From Apricaphanius iberus (Eukaryota; Chordata; Actinopteri; Cyprinodontiformes; Aphaniidae), in contig JAPXFQ010000770.1 of assembly GCA_028564705.1 (NCBI GenBank), positions 372,001 through 436,000 on the forward strand: a stretch of DNA of 64,000 bases, written 5' to 3'. The position numbers and the translations under genes are program-made. Of this stretch, positions 52,954 through 63,491 are shown piece after piece; the stretch's first letter is position 1; the number at the start of each line of letters is the position of its first letter. The notes under the pieces are model-generated. The model worked only from the letters and a program-made list of their open reading frames with translations, was not told the origin of the DNA and ran no database searches.

Positions 52954-55478
52954 CAGGCATGTCCAAAGTCCGGCCCGCGGGCCAGTTGCAGCCCGTGATC
53001 AAACTTTTACCGGCCCGCGGCCTCTGTCATAAAATTAATAATATGTGGCCCGCCAGCAATGTTGACAGCAGTATAAAATAAATGTGTACGAAAAATGTTA
53101 TTTCACCATTTCACTAGAAGATGGCAGTAGCCCTTTGGCTGCGCTCTGGCTGCCTTGACCCTTGGCCTTTCGTGATCGTTTTAGTCAGTGGCTAAAACGC
53201 AAATATTTAACCCGACCCATTTCTGACATGGCGACTGTAACTAGAAAAAGGAAAGGTAACTTTGAGGGCCGCCGCTTCCAGGATAAGTGGAAATCGGAGT
53301 ATTTTTTTCACCGAAATCCGAAACAACTGTGTCTGCCTAATTTGTCAAGAGATTTTGGCTCTTTTCAAGGAATACAATATCAAGAGGCACTACCAGACGA
53401 AACATGCTAACTACAACAAGCTAACTGGAAACCAACGCAGTGAAAAGGTGAAGCAACTGGAAGCTGTTTTAACGGCACAGCAGCGCTTTTTCACAAGAGC
53501 CCGCGAGTCAAATGAAAATGCTACGAAGGCGAGCTACGAGGTAGCGACACTGATTGCCAAGCACTGCAAAGCTTTAACTGAAGGTGAATTTATTAAAGAC
53601 TTTGTAATGAAAATGGTCGAGAACATTTGTCCAGCGAAGAAGCGAGAGTTTGCCAGTATTTGCGTGGCTCGTAACACTGTGGTACGGAGAATTGAAGATG
53701 TTTCATTAGATATTAAGAGACAATTGGAAGCAAAAGAAACCGAGTTTGACTTTTTTTCGTTAGCCTGCGATGAAAGCACGGATGCATCCGACACCGCTCA
53801 GTTACTGATTTTTTTGAGAGCAGTGGACACTGACATGAACGTGAGTGAAGAGCTTCTGGATCTCCAGAGTCTGAAGGACCAAACAAGAGGGGCAGATTTA
53901 TTTGCTTCTGTTTGTTCCGCCGTAGATGACCTCAAACTGCAGTGGAATAAAGTCACTGGGATTATTACAGACGGCGCACCTGCCATGACTGGGGAGCGGA
54001 GTGGATTATCAACCCTTGTCTGCAACAAAGTCAGCAAAGAAGGAGGCAGAGCTATTAAACTCCACTGTATTATTCACCAAGAAGTTCTCTGTGCCAAACA
54101 TCTGAAATATGATAATGTTATGAAACCGGTGATAAAGGCAATTAATTCTATTCGGTCCAAAGCGCTGTGCCACTGCCAGTTTCAGCAGTTTCTTCTTGAC
54201 ATCCAGGCTGAATACGGAGATGTTTTGTACCACAACGACGTAAGATCGCTCAGTCGGGGGTCTGCACTGCAGCGTTTCTACTCTCTCAGGGAGGAAATTG
54301 GACAGTTCTTGACAAAAAAGGGACAACCGATGCCACAACTTTCTGATCCTGTTTGGCAGGCTGATTTGGGGTTTTTGGTTGACATAACGAGACATCTGAA
54401 TGCGCTGAACATAAGCCTTCAAGGGCAAAATGCAGTGGTAAGCCAACTGTATTCACACATCAAGGCATTTCGGACCAAGCTACTACTTTTCCAAAGGCAC
54501 CTGTCACAGGCGCATCCCAATACCACACATTTCCCATCGCTGCGGGAAATTATGACCAGTCTCCCACAGAACAATATAAGTGCGCAAATGCAAAGTACGT
54601 AGCAGACATCTCATCTCTGGCTGAGGAGTTCAAAACCGCTTTCGGGACTTTGCAGCTATTGAAAAGGAGATCTCGCTTTTTTCCTCTCCTTTCTCCGTGG
54701 ACCCTGATGACGCTCCAGACAACCTGCAGCTGGAGCTCGTTGAGCTGCAGTGTGATGCAGAGTGTCACGATCGGCACCAACAGCTCCTTTTTGTCAAGTT
54801 CTACCGCCAGCTGGATGAAGGCAGGTTCCAAGAAATGCGAACATTTGCTAAGAAAATGCTGAGCTTGTTTGGCTCCACATGTGTGAGAAGACATTCTCCC
54901 TTATGAACATTAACAAGAGCCGCGTGAGGACGAGACTAAGTGACTCTCACCTGCGTGACGTCTTGCGCATCAAAACAACTGTTCTTGAGCCAGACCTGGA
55001 CTACATACTGCAGTCGAGATCCCAGTATCACCCTTCACATTAGTGCAGGCAAGACATTTGTTTATTCCTGAGTTGAATAAATTCTTAAATCTCAGTTAAT
55101 TGATTTTTTTGACGGTCAAAGCCACAGTTTTGAATATGCAGTGATCATTGTCTTGAATTTATTTTACAGTTAGTATATAATAGCGAATAATATGTAATGC
55201 TTCAGATAACCTTGGATGTCAGTAATCTCCATAAGTGTTTTTTTCCCAGACATACTTTTTGTTCATTTTATTGTGGTCTGTGATTTTGTTAAACCTTTTT
55301 TTTTTCTTTTTATGGAAAAAAATGAAGTCTGCCATTTGCAATAAATATATATAATCATAAATTAGTTCATTTGTATTTAATATTAATTGTTCAAAAAATG
55401 TCAGGCTGAATAGTTGGCCCTCACACATTTTCACCTTACCAAATCTGGCCCTCTTTGTAAAAAGTTTGGACACCCCTG
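52954..55478 (+). mobile_element. Nearly complete hAT transposon, about 2.5 kb
   Basis: The TIRs are CAGGCATGTCCAAAGTCCGG at the left and CAGGGGTGTCCAAACTTTTT (reverse complement) at the right. The 8-bp flanks CTCTAGAA (52946-52953) and CTCTGGAA (55479-55486) match at 7 of 8. The subterminal repeats have GGCCCGCGGGCC (left) and GGCCCTC (right). The interior encodes one hAT transposase with a BED-like finger. Structurally complete but frameshifted. It lies 306 bp left of an ano10 exon, in the same intron as the L2. Confidence 0.93.
53229..55043 (+). pseudogene. hAT (Charlie/GTF2IRD2-like) transposase, frameshifted
   Basis: DDE/RNase H-fold transposase. Starts at MATVTRKRKGNFEGRRF (53229). After a frameshift in the T-run near 53310 it has a BED-type finger (CVCLICQE...IKRHYQTKH). 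The catalytic core shows FFSLACDESTDASD (first Asp, about 53760), GIITDGAPAMTG (second Asp region, about 53960) and KLHCIIHQEVLC. The 446-codon main frame ends at a frameshift near 54600. The C-terminal dimerisation region continues in other frames (FSLMNINKSRVRTRLSDSHL, to YILQSRSQYHPSH near 55043). About three small indels separate it from an intact protein of roughly 600 residues. The family has host-domesticated relatives in vertebrates. Confidence 0.9.
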
Positions 55479-55486
55479 CTCTGGAA

Positions 55487-55791
55487 TAATGTTAGACCAC
55501 ACGTGGTGACCTCAGCTCCTGGATGTCAGCTACAGATACCACAAAATTAGTTGTAAGTAGCACTAGGATGTACAGTATGACAGAACTTAATTAGTTTATA
55601 CATAGAATGTTTATATTTCTCTGAGGAATCTAAGCATGCACTCAATGAAACCGTTAACCTTACTTGAGATGATTTGTGCTTGGTTTTCTTAGACTTTATT
55701 TCTAATTCCTGACAGGAATAAAAAACCTGAGCAAATTTAGTTGTCCATGATGTCATGTTCCTTTGTGCAGGTATACTTGAAAAACACTAAC
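55487..55791 (-). other. ano10 intron (5' end)
   Basis: No further feature. Runs to the donor site of the exon on the right. Confidence 0.6.
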
Positions 55792-55983
55792 CTGCCAGAC
55801 TCCGATGTTTGCAGCTGGGTCAGCAAACGGTCTTTTGAACACACAACACATCTTGAAGGCGTCAAAATAAACCTCTGTGAGATTGTTCAAAACCACCAGG
55901 ACGGCAGCTAAAGGGTAGACACAGGAGAACAGGCCCACATAACCGAAGAGCAGAAAGAGCTCAAGGTAGTCATCGAATGTACC
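55792..55983 (-). CDS. ano10: ano10 exon: TM7-TM8 with Ca2+-site acids
   Basis: 64 codons: [64 protein letters not shown]. Asp/Glu of DYLE and Glu/Asp of EVYFD align with Ca2+-binding acids of TMEM16A (Glu702/Glu705, Glu734/Asp738), by knowledge of the family. Acceptor TTCCTAG, donor CAG|GTTAGT (non-consensus T at +3, still usable). Phase 0 at both ends. Very high identity to vertebrate ANO10. Confidence 0.97.
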
Positions 55984-56061
55984 CTAGGAAGGGAGGTAAT
56001 CGGAGATTAGACTCTGCTGAGCTGATTATTGTGGATGTCATCAGAAGAGATGTGAGCTTAC

Positions 56062-56250
56062 CAAGTAGGTGCTCATATCGGCCTCCAGTCGGACCTGCTC
56101 CACCAGAGGAAGCTCTTTGTCCCCGAGAGTCTTTCTCTTCTGAACTTTGTGAATCATCTTCTTGTTTCGTCTCCTCTGTAGCCAGTAGGGCAAGAAAGCT
56201 TCCATGATCTGATTCAAGATTTGACTGGTGATCAGTAAGGTGGCAAGACT
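56062..56250 (-). CDS. ano10: ano10 exon: TM6 and cytosolic loop
   Basis: 63 codons: [63 protein letters not shown]. Asn and Glu of NQIME match the TM6 Ca2+ ligands of the family. A positively charged loop ([15 protein letters not shown]) follows. Acceptor CATTGTTAG, donor TTG|GTAAGC. Confidence 0.97.
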
Positions 56251-56333
56251 CTAACAATGGGAGGAGATAAGAAGATGACTCAAAGAATGGATGTACTCTG
56301 AGAAGTAATTGAACCAGAAAAGGGGCAACCTAC

Positions 56334-56408
56334 CTGCCTGAGCAGCACCATGTCCTGCATTACAAATGCAATGTAAAACAGCGAGGCAAAACAGTTGAAG
56401 AAGTTGAA
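56334..56408 (-). CDS. ano10: ano10 exon: transmembrane segment
   Basis: 25 codons, [20 protein letters not shown] then VLLRQ, one hydrophobic helix. Acceptor GTCCTTTAG, donor CAG|GTAGGT. Phase 0 at both ends. Confidence 0.97.
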
Positions 56409-56648
56409 CTAAAGGACGAGATTAGATCAATAAGAACCTGAAAGTTGCAGCAGTAGAGAGCACGCAGATAGGTCTGAAAATGTACTCATACCCAAACGTC
56501 TGTCTTTGTTCTGATTAAAGTTTCTATATCATCACAATAATGTTAATATTCAATAAAGATATCCTGAGTAAATCCAAAAGTATTTTCCAAACGCAAATAC
56601 ATTTTGAGTGTCAGTAATTAGTACAGAGCATGTGTCATTTATACTCAC

Positions 56649-56704
56649 AACAAGTACTTTCAGGACTAGATGGTTCTGATACGAAGATTCTAGGCGGTGA
56701 TTCT
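56649..56704 (-). CDS. ano10: ano10 exon, short (56 bp)
   Basis: Begins with two bases that complete a Glu codon split from the previous exon, then NHRLESSYQNHLVLKVLV. Acceptor TGTGTTTAG, donor GTT|GTGAGT. Shorter than most exons, but its flanks and phase (1/0) match the neighbouring exons exactly. Confidence 0.96.
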
Positions 56705-56962
56705 CTAAACACAGGAAAAACACTTGTGTTTCAGCATCAAACCATTTATGTTACAAGTTCAAAGTTGTTAAGTGATGCATACAAATGGAAAAAAAAAGTT
56801 TCTATTTTGATCAACTACAATAAATTCTTTGAAAGTAACTGCCTTCAGAAGAGACCCAATCAATAAAGAGAGTCTATTTAATAAATAATGTGATTTAATC
56901 TGAGTATAAATTACTGATCAGTTGTGTGTTTGTCTGTATTGAGAGTCATTAGAGCTTCTTAC
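56705..56962 (-). other. ano10 intron
   Basis: Short intron, no feature. Confidence 0.8.
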
Positions 56963-57347
56963 CCCATTCTGTAAGGAACTCAGCAGCATATCTATAAACA
57001 AGATTCATCGCCTCTATCACCACAGCATAGAATATACTGGGGATGTAAAGGAGCACTCCTGTCCAAAATGTAGGGTCCTGGTCATGAATGGACAGCACCC
57101 AGCCTTCCATCTGGAAGTAAATCATCATGATGAACAGAGATAGGTAGAGACAGAGCAGGACAAAAGGCAGGGACACCAGGTAGATGCGCAGCTGGCGCTT
57201 GGCATTAGGGTACAGAGGCTCCTCCCGACCCGTCACAAGGTTGAACCCAAGCACACCGTGGAATCCAGGCCGAGGTTCTTCAAAGGCCTTCTTCCTGCTC
57301 AGCGTGCCCCAGTTGTAGGCAAGAGAGGCACTCAATCGCTTCCATAG
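56963..57347 (-). CDS. ano10: ano10 exon: central membrane region
   Basis: About 128 codons beginning [20 protein letters not shown], then [80 protein letters not shown] and [10 protein letters not shown]. It has two hydrophobic helices separated by a polar loop. Acceptor CTCTCTCCACAG and donor GGG|GTAAGA. The exon ends in the first base of a Glu codon. Upstream exons were not found to the right within the window. Confidence 0.96.
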
Positions 57348-57959
57348 CTGTGGAGAGAGGGTCCAGTTTTACTCAGCTATTATCAACTTTTTTTTTAAAC
57401 ACTTTATAATTCATCAGAATCTAGCAAACATGTAACAGAAAGTACATTTCGGGGTTAACATGTAATCTGTCATTTTAAAACTGCTACCTACTTTTCTATA
57501 ATAAATTAATGATAAGCAGCTTTCTTAAACCTTTTAAAAACATAATCTTATACTACTAATGAAATTTCAGAATTTTCCAGGTTACTGGATCCATTCCAAC
57601 TTCTATGCAAACTATGGGTTCAGCAAAAGGCCACACATGGAAAAGTCAGAGAAACTGAACAAGGACAGCTGACCTTTAAGGTTGTGAGATTCAATATGAT
57701 TGATGAAACGTGTTAACACAACAACACTAAATACTGAAACTGGAATAAGAGGAATTAGTTTAAGGGTGTGCACATTTAAAGACAGGTTATTCCACATCTC
57801 CCTGCTTATGTTTGTTCTCTAGCTGAAATGTATAGAATAACTGTCACATAAAAAGTGCAAAACATTTGGAAATAAATTATCATGGCCTCACATTTTACAT
57901 CTCCAATACATGATATTTTAACAAGATTGTATAGACGTATTAGGTCCAGTACTTCGTTT
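57348..57959 (-). other. ano10 intron, nothing recognised
   Basis: No exon and no repeat domain seen. Confidence 0.5.
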
Positions 57960-59060
57960 TAAAACCTAATGAAGGTCATCTCAAGGCCCTTTACAAGAAA
58001 ACTAATTCCAATTAAGTTTTACATACATTCCAGTAAGTTTAAATGTTTCCCGGCAGATAGTGTCAAGCATTGATTGAGGAACATATAGTGACATTAACAG
58101 TCGCCTGTACACTGGGATATCAAGACAGAGAACCAAAAAAAAACCCCAAAAGAACTGATGTAAGAGTTGTTTCTACATTAAAAAATGTAAAAAGTTAATA
58201 ACAGGAAAGAGAGGATGATCAATTACTGGGTGCATAAACCCAGCTGATGTACGCCCTCCAAAAATTCATCATAAATAAACCAAATTGAATCACAGCTGAG
58301 GAGGATGCAAGACCAAGTGAAGCTTCTGTGGAGAAATAAAATAATTAAAGAAAACTAACTTAATATTCAAAATGACAGCAAATAATGCAAATGGAGAGTA
58401 GAAGAGAAAAGTAGCAGAGAAAAGTAGCAGAGCAAAGAAAAATGGTCAGTCTGTCCTCAAACAGTATAAACCTATAGTAGCATAACTACAGAGATAGCTC
58501 AGTGTAACCTAAACCACTCTTACTATAAACTTTATCAAAAAAAAAAAAGTTTTAAGCCCAGTCTTAAAAGTAGACCGGCTGCCTCGGGGACTAAAACTAG
58601 GAGCTGGTTGCACAGGAGACGAACTGATAACTAAAAGATCTGCCTCCCATTTTAATTTTAGAAATCCTAGGAACCACAAACAACCCTGCAGTCTGAAAGC
58701 GAAGTGCTCTGTTATAAACATATGGAACAATCTGATCTCTGATGGATGATGGAGCATGATTATTAAGGGCTTTATATGGATAGAGAAAGATTTTAAATTC
58801 TGTTCTGTATTTAAAAGGAAACCAATGAAGGGAAGCTAACACAGGAGGAATATGATCCATCTTTTTAATATACATCAAAACTATTGCTGCTGCATTTTGG
58901 ATCAACAAAAGGCTTTTAATTGCATTTTGTAAACTTCCTGATACTAAAGAATTACAGTAGTTCAGAGTTGAAGTAAAAAAATGCATGGACAATTCTTTCA
59001 GTATCACTCCTGGACAGGCTGTTTCTAATTTAAGAAATATTCTGAAGGTGAAAGAAGTAA
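57960..59060 (-). mobile_element. L2 LINE 3' part, antisense
   Basis: Includes the L2 3' UTR and the C-terminal RT part. It is of the same subfamily as the copies at 5.2-6.7 and 38.5-40.0 kb. The boundary at the right is uncertain (about 59060). Confidence 0.85.
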
Positions 59061-59181
59061 ATTGTAGAAAGCAATGGACTTTGAGTGAACCATTACAGCA
59101 CCTCGATTTTTTCCTCTTTAAGCCAGTGTGTTGGAGATTTGCTGTTGTGTTTGAGATCATTGTCCTGCTATGATGAACCAA
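58597..59181 (-). pseudogene. L2 ORF2 C-terminal fragment
   Basis: LIQNAAAIVLMYIKKMDHIP, PVLASLHWFPFKYRTEFKIF, LYPYKALNNHAPSSIRDQIV and KIKMGGRSFSYQ, collinear with 49100-49400. The frame is open over about 150 codons, but the RT core is missing. Confidence 0.85.
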
Positions 59182-59789
59182 TACATTTTAGGCCAAGTTT
59201 CAGCTCTTACGCATGCAACCTTACATTTGAGTCGAGGTTACGCGAGGATCCTCATTCACTTAGTAACAACAAGGCCCAAGGCCCCCTTACCCTACCCTAC
59301 CTCTGTGGAGACAGGTTGAAGAGAGCCAATCAGTGATGTCAAATGTTTGTATCCTGGTATTGCTTCTGAATAACAACAGACTAACCATCACCATGCTTTA
59401 ACTTTTGAGACTTTTTTTGCTTCTTTGTTGATGGGGTTTATACAAGGGCATCGGTTTGTTTTTAAAATTGCTGTGGACAATAACCGTAAACTCAAATGTG
59501 TTTGAAGATTGCTGGGGGCAATTATTAATTATTCATAGCCTACAAGTATTAACCTGTTTTACGTTTATTACAAAAAGCACTGAATGTGGTGTGAAAAATC
59601 TTTATTAAATCAATAACAGTTGAAAGCTAGCAGCTTATGTGCTTTATTTTTTGAAAAAGTAATCATCGTTAGGCTGTTGACTGGGAAGAGTAATTAAAAT
59701 CCACGTCGTAACACAAAAATTGCGTAACACAAAATGAATTGCGCTGCTCTGGGTGGCTGCATGTTAGAGTGGCTCTGTTAGCTACACAT
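59182..59789. other. Intron sequence, nothing recognised
   Basis: No exon. AGATCATTGTCCTGCTATGATGAACC at about 59153-59178 looks like a degenerate DNA-transposon piece. Confidence 0.3.
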
Positions 59790-60119
59790 TGAGTTTTGTT
59801 TTTTTGGACATTGCTTCCCCTTTTTTCTTGAAGAAGGATTGCACTTTTTGGACCTGTTTGCTTTGTGAGTTTTTGTCCTGTGAAGTTGGAAGGATTTTTG
59901 CTTTTGGTTTTTCACTTTTGCTCATTTGTTATGATGCATAACCATGGTAACAAGGTGGTTTACAGCCGTGAGCAGCTAATTAGTATGGCGAAAACTGAAA
60001 TTATACTTCAACTGAAGCCACAAATACCTGAAGAGTTGAAAAGGAGGAGGCGTGGGTGCAGAGCAGGATTGAAAAGGTGACAGAGAAGGAGGGAATTCAA
60101 ACCATCTCTTCCATCAATC

Positions 60120-60820
60120 ATAATGGGAAACGTGAGATCTCTTGCTAACAAGATGGATGAACTCCAAGCCCCGACAAGGTCTCAGTCTGAGTATCGTCAA
60201 TGCAGTGTTATGTGCTTCACTGAGACGTGACTACAGGATCATATCCCCGACTCTAACGTGTCTCTGATTGGCTTTCTGACTGTACGAGCAGACAGAGATC
60301 TGAAGAGAAGTGGAAAAAGAAAAGGAGGTGGAGTAGCAGTGCTTGTCATAGATGGTGTCATCCAGGACATGTTACTGTGAAGGTTACTCTCTGCAGCCCA
60401 GATATTGAACTCTTGGTAGCTAATTTACGTCCATATTATTTACCAAGAGAGTTCACCAGTGTCATTTTGGCAGTTGTTTACATTCCACCTTCAGCCGTTG
60501 CCGACCATGCATGTGATGTCATCAGTTCTGTTGTTGCTAAGCTACAGACCCAGCACCCCAATGCATTTGTGGCAATATCTGGTGATTTTAATCATGCCTC
60601 GCTCTCTTCTATACTTCCAACATTTCAACAGTTTGTCAGCTGCTCCACAAGAGAAAACAAGACCTTGGATTTGTTTTACGCAAATGTAAAGGATGCTTAT
60701 ATGTCCAAACCAAGACCTCCGCTAGGACAATCAGATCACAATCTAGTCTTTCTCTGCTCAGAATATAAACCACTTGTTCAAAGCCAACCTCCGATAAAGA
60801 GAACCGTTAAAAAATGGTAA
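60120..60820 (+). pseudogene. Rex1 endonuclease
   Basis: GNVRSLANKMDEL (Asn motif), FTET-stop-LQD (ETW with the Trp codon as TGA, 60228-60230), GGGVAVLVID, VYIPPSAV, AISGDFNHASL (catalytic Asp/Asn) and GQSDHNLVF (Asp-His). Frames differ between the first motifs (to 60376) and 60377-60820. The upstream segment (59865-60080) with basic KRRRRGCRAGLKR is a probable N-terminal extension or ORF1 remnant. Confidence 0.85.
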
Positions 60821-60867
60821 AATGAAGCTGAAGAAGCCCCGCGGGTTTTTTTGAGTACACAGACTGC

Positions 60868-62878
60868 ATGTGTCTTTGCCAGCGGCACGGAGAGGACATA
60901 AATGCCATGACTGAGTGTGTGACTGACTACATAAACTTCTGTGTGGACAACATCGTCCCCTCCAAAACAGTGACATGCTTCCCTAATAACAAATCATGGA
61001 TCACCAGTGAGCTGAAGGATCTGCTGAACAAGAAAAAAAGAGCCTTCAGGGAGGGAGATAGGGAGTTATTAAGAAGTATACAGTAGCAACTAAAAGTCAA
61101 GATCAGAGACAGCAAGGAGGCTTACAGGAAGAAGCTGGAGAACAAACTACAGAGGAACAATATAAGAGATGTCTGGTCTGGAATGAAAAAGATCACAGGC
61201 TTTAAGCACAGGAAGGACTGGATAGATGGAAGTGTGGATAGAGCCAATGAACTGAACACATTCTTCAATAGGTTCAGTTCAGGAAGAAGCTCAGCATCCT
61301 TGTCTCCTGTTTCCATCCAAAGGGACATCCGACTCTCTTCTGACCCACACCTGTCCTGTCACACCTCAGATGTTTTATGTTCCACCTCAGTCATGAACTC
61401 TTCTTCTTACACAACGTTGTCTTCAACCAAGTCAGGAGATTCCGTTACCCCCTTTACCTCACTCTCCTACCTATCTTTTTCTAAAAGTCAGGTGAAGAGG
61501 CAGTTGAAGAAACTGAACCGGAACAAGGCTGCAGGTCCAGATGGTGTCAGCCCCAGAGTCCTGAAGACCTGTGCAGAGCAGCTCTGTGGGATTCCGCAGC
61601 ACCTATTCAACCTTAGCCTGAACCAAGAGAAGGTTCCAGTGTTGTGGAAGACATCCTGCCTTGTTCCAGTACCAAAGAAAACTCACCCATCAGTCATCAA
61701 TGACTACAGACCTGTCGCCCTGACATCCCACATCATGAAGGTCCTGGAGAGACTCTTGTTGCCCCACTTGAGTAAGCAAACTAGAACCTATTAGAACCCC
61801 CTGCAGTTTGCTTATCGCCATGGTATTGGTGTTGAAGATGCCATCATCAACCTGCTTCAACCAACCTACTGTCATCTGGACAAAGCAGGCAGCACTGTGA
61901 GAATAATGTTCTTTGATTTCTCCAGTGCATTTAACACAATTCAGCCTAATTTACTGTGTCAGAAACTCCTGAAAACACAGGTGGAGGCCTCAACAATCAG
62001 CTGGATCAATGACTACCTGACAAACAGACCACAGTTTGTGAGACTGAAGGATTGTATGTCAAACCAATTGATCAGCAGCACAGGAGCACCACAAGGGACT
62101 GTACTCTCACCATTCCTTTTCACTCTGTACACCTCAGACGTCCAGTATAAGACTGAGACCTGTCATCTGCAGAAACTCGGATGACTCTGCAATTGTCGGG
62201 TGTATCAGAGATGGTGAAGAAGCTGAATACAGAGAGCTGGTGAGAAGCTTTGTGGCATGGTGTGGAAACAATGATCTTACCTGGAATGTGAACAAAACAA
62301 AGGAGATGATTGTAGATTTCAGAAGAAACAGAGACAAGTCAAAGACAGTGTCCATCATGGGAGAAGAAGTGGAGGAGGTTGAGGAATACAAATACCTCGG
62401 AGTTTACCTGGACAATAGACTGGACTGGAGAATCAACGGTGAAGCCGTCTACAAAAAGGGACAGAGCAGACTGTACTTTCTGAGGAAGCTGAGGTCCTTC
62501 AAGATTTGCAGCAAGATGCTGCAAATCTTCTACGAGTCTGTGGAGGAGAGTGTCATCTCTTCGTCCATCATCTGTTGGGTTAACAGCAGCAGAGCCAGGG
62601 ACTCAAAACGGCTTAATAACCTGATAAAGAAGGCTGTTTCTGTTATGTGGACGACTGTGGAACAACTGGAGATAGTGATGGAAAGAAGGATTCTTCATAA
62701 AATTAAAAAGATCATGGACAACCCTGAGCATCCTCTCCATGAAACTGTCCTACAGCAAAAGAGTATCTTCAGTCGGAGGCTTCTTCAGTTTTGCTGCAAC
62801 ACAGACTGCTACAGGAAATCCTTTTTTCCCCACAGCCATCATGGTCTACAACAACTCCTTGAAAAATTAATTAAGTAA
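60868..62878 (+). pseudogene. Rex1 reverse transcriptase
   Basis: Linker (NNKSWITSELKDLLNKKKRA, MKKITGFKHRKDWIDGSVDR), then QLKKLNRNKAAGPDGVSPRV, INDYRPVALTSHIMKVLERL, a stop at 61792, PLQFAYRHGIGVEDAI, MFFDFSSAFNTIQP (motif A Asp), GAPQGTVLSPFLFTLYTSD. The catalytic SDDSAIVGCIRD lies at about 62175-62210 but out of frame with the preceding segment. The thumb and C-terminal region (62240-62878: YLGVYLDNRLDWRINGEAVY) end normally. Confidence 0.88.
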
Positions 62879-62951
62879 TGAGCTACAACAACACTTAATT
62901 TCCCTCTGGGATCAATAAAGTATTTTTGAATTTGAATTGAAATTGAATTGA

Positions 62952-63491
62952 AAAAACAATGTTGACTATATATGTAATTGCCCTAGAATAATGTGCACTA
63001 CAATAAAATGCATTCCCTTTGCAAACTTTGCTGTTGTTGCCCGTTCTGTGTGGAGAAACTAAACTTCAACTTATAGTTGAGAGTCCTGGAATAAGACGGA
63101 TACCTTTGGGTAACCAGTTGTGTCACAGGTGGAAAAATACATAGATTAAATTTCACTGGTACAGGAGGAAGTTTCTTTTAAGTGGACGGGATGGGATTGA
63201 GAAAATATAATTATTTTAATGTTATGTTTAAGACTCTCAATGAGGACCATGTTGATACTGTATATTGTTTTGGCAGAAAGAGCATGATAGAATATTTCCA
63301 AACGTTGCACTTATGGTGGAATATTCTCGCGATGTATCCACCCAGCGCTGCCAGAGAGAGAATTTTTTGCAGATCAAGTTAATACCAGGGACTTTGGATG
63401 ATATTATTTGCACAATGACCTTTGAATCAAACAATTTTAGCTGTCCACAATTCAGGAGATACAAAAGACAAATATCTCACTTTACGATAAT
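62952..63491. other. Intron sequence, nothing recognised
   Basis: No exon or known repeat domain in this 540 bp. Confidence 0.35.

Larger units (their letters stand above)
27817..57347 (-). other. ano10: ano10 gene body (seven of its exons)
   Basis: Anoctamin-10/TMEM16K is a multi-pass membrane protein of the endoplasmic reticulum, a Ca2+-dependent lipid scramblase of the TMEM16 family. Exons in transcription order: 57347-56963, 56704-56649, 56408-56334, 56250-56062, 55983-55792, 38293-38165 and 27933-27817 (385, 56, 75, 189, 192, 129 and 117 bp; 381 codons). All have AG/GT boundaries and join without a stop. The human protein is about 660 residues, so roughly 250 N-terminal residues and a short C-terminal tail are absent. 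Residues aligning with the TMEM16 Ca2+ site are kept: Asn and Glu in NQIME, Asp/Glu in DYLE, Glu/Asp in EVYFD. The first five exons sit within 1.6 kb; then come introns of 17.5 kb and 10.2 kb filled with transposons. Whether it is the a or b teleost paralogue cannot be told. Confidence 0.93.
59790..62951 (+). mobile_element. Rex1/Babar-like LINE, nearly full length
   Basis: A 5' UTR-like T-rich leader, then endonuclease, RT and C-terminal region, and the terminal ATCAATAAAGTATTTTTGAA plus AATTG-type tail (62920-62951). The family is CR1-related and teleost-abundant. Many stops and frameshifts. Two 3'-truncated antisense relatives lie at 29.8-30.1 and 52.1-52.6 kb. Confidence 0.88.

Noticed and set aside
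53229..55043. Domesticated, functional hAT-derived host gene
   Set aside because: Multiple frameshifts and the presence of TIRs with near-matching target duplications indicate a transposon copy and not a domesticated gene.
55977..56257. Frames on both strands overlapping ano10 exons
   Set aside because: Other-frame shadows of the ano10 exons at 55792-55983 and 56062-56250.
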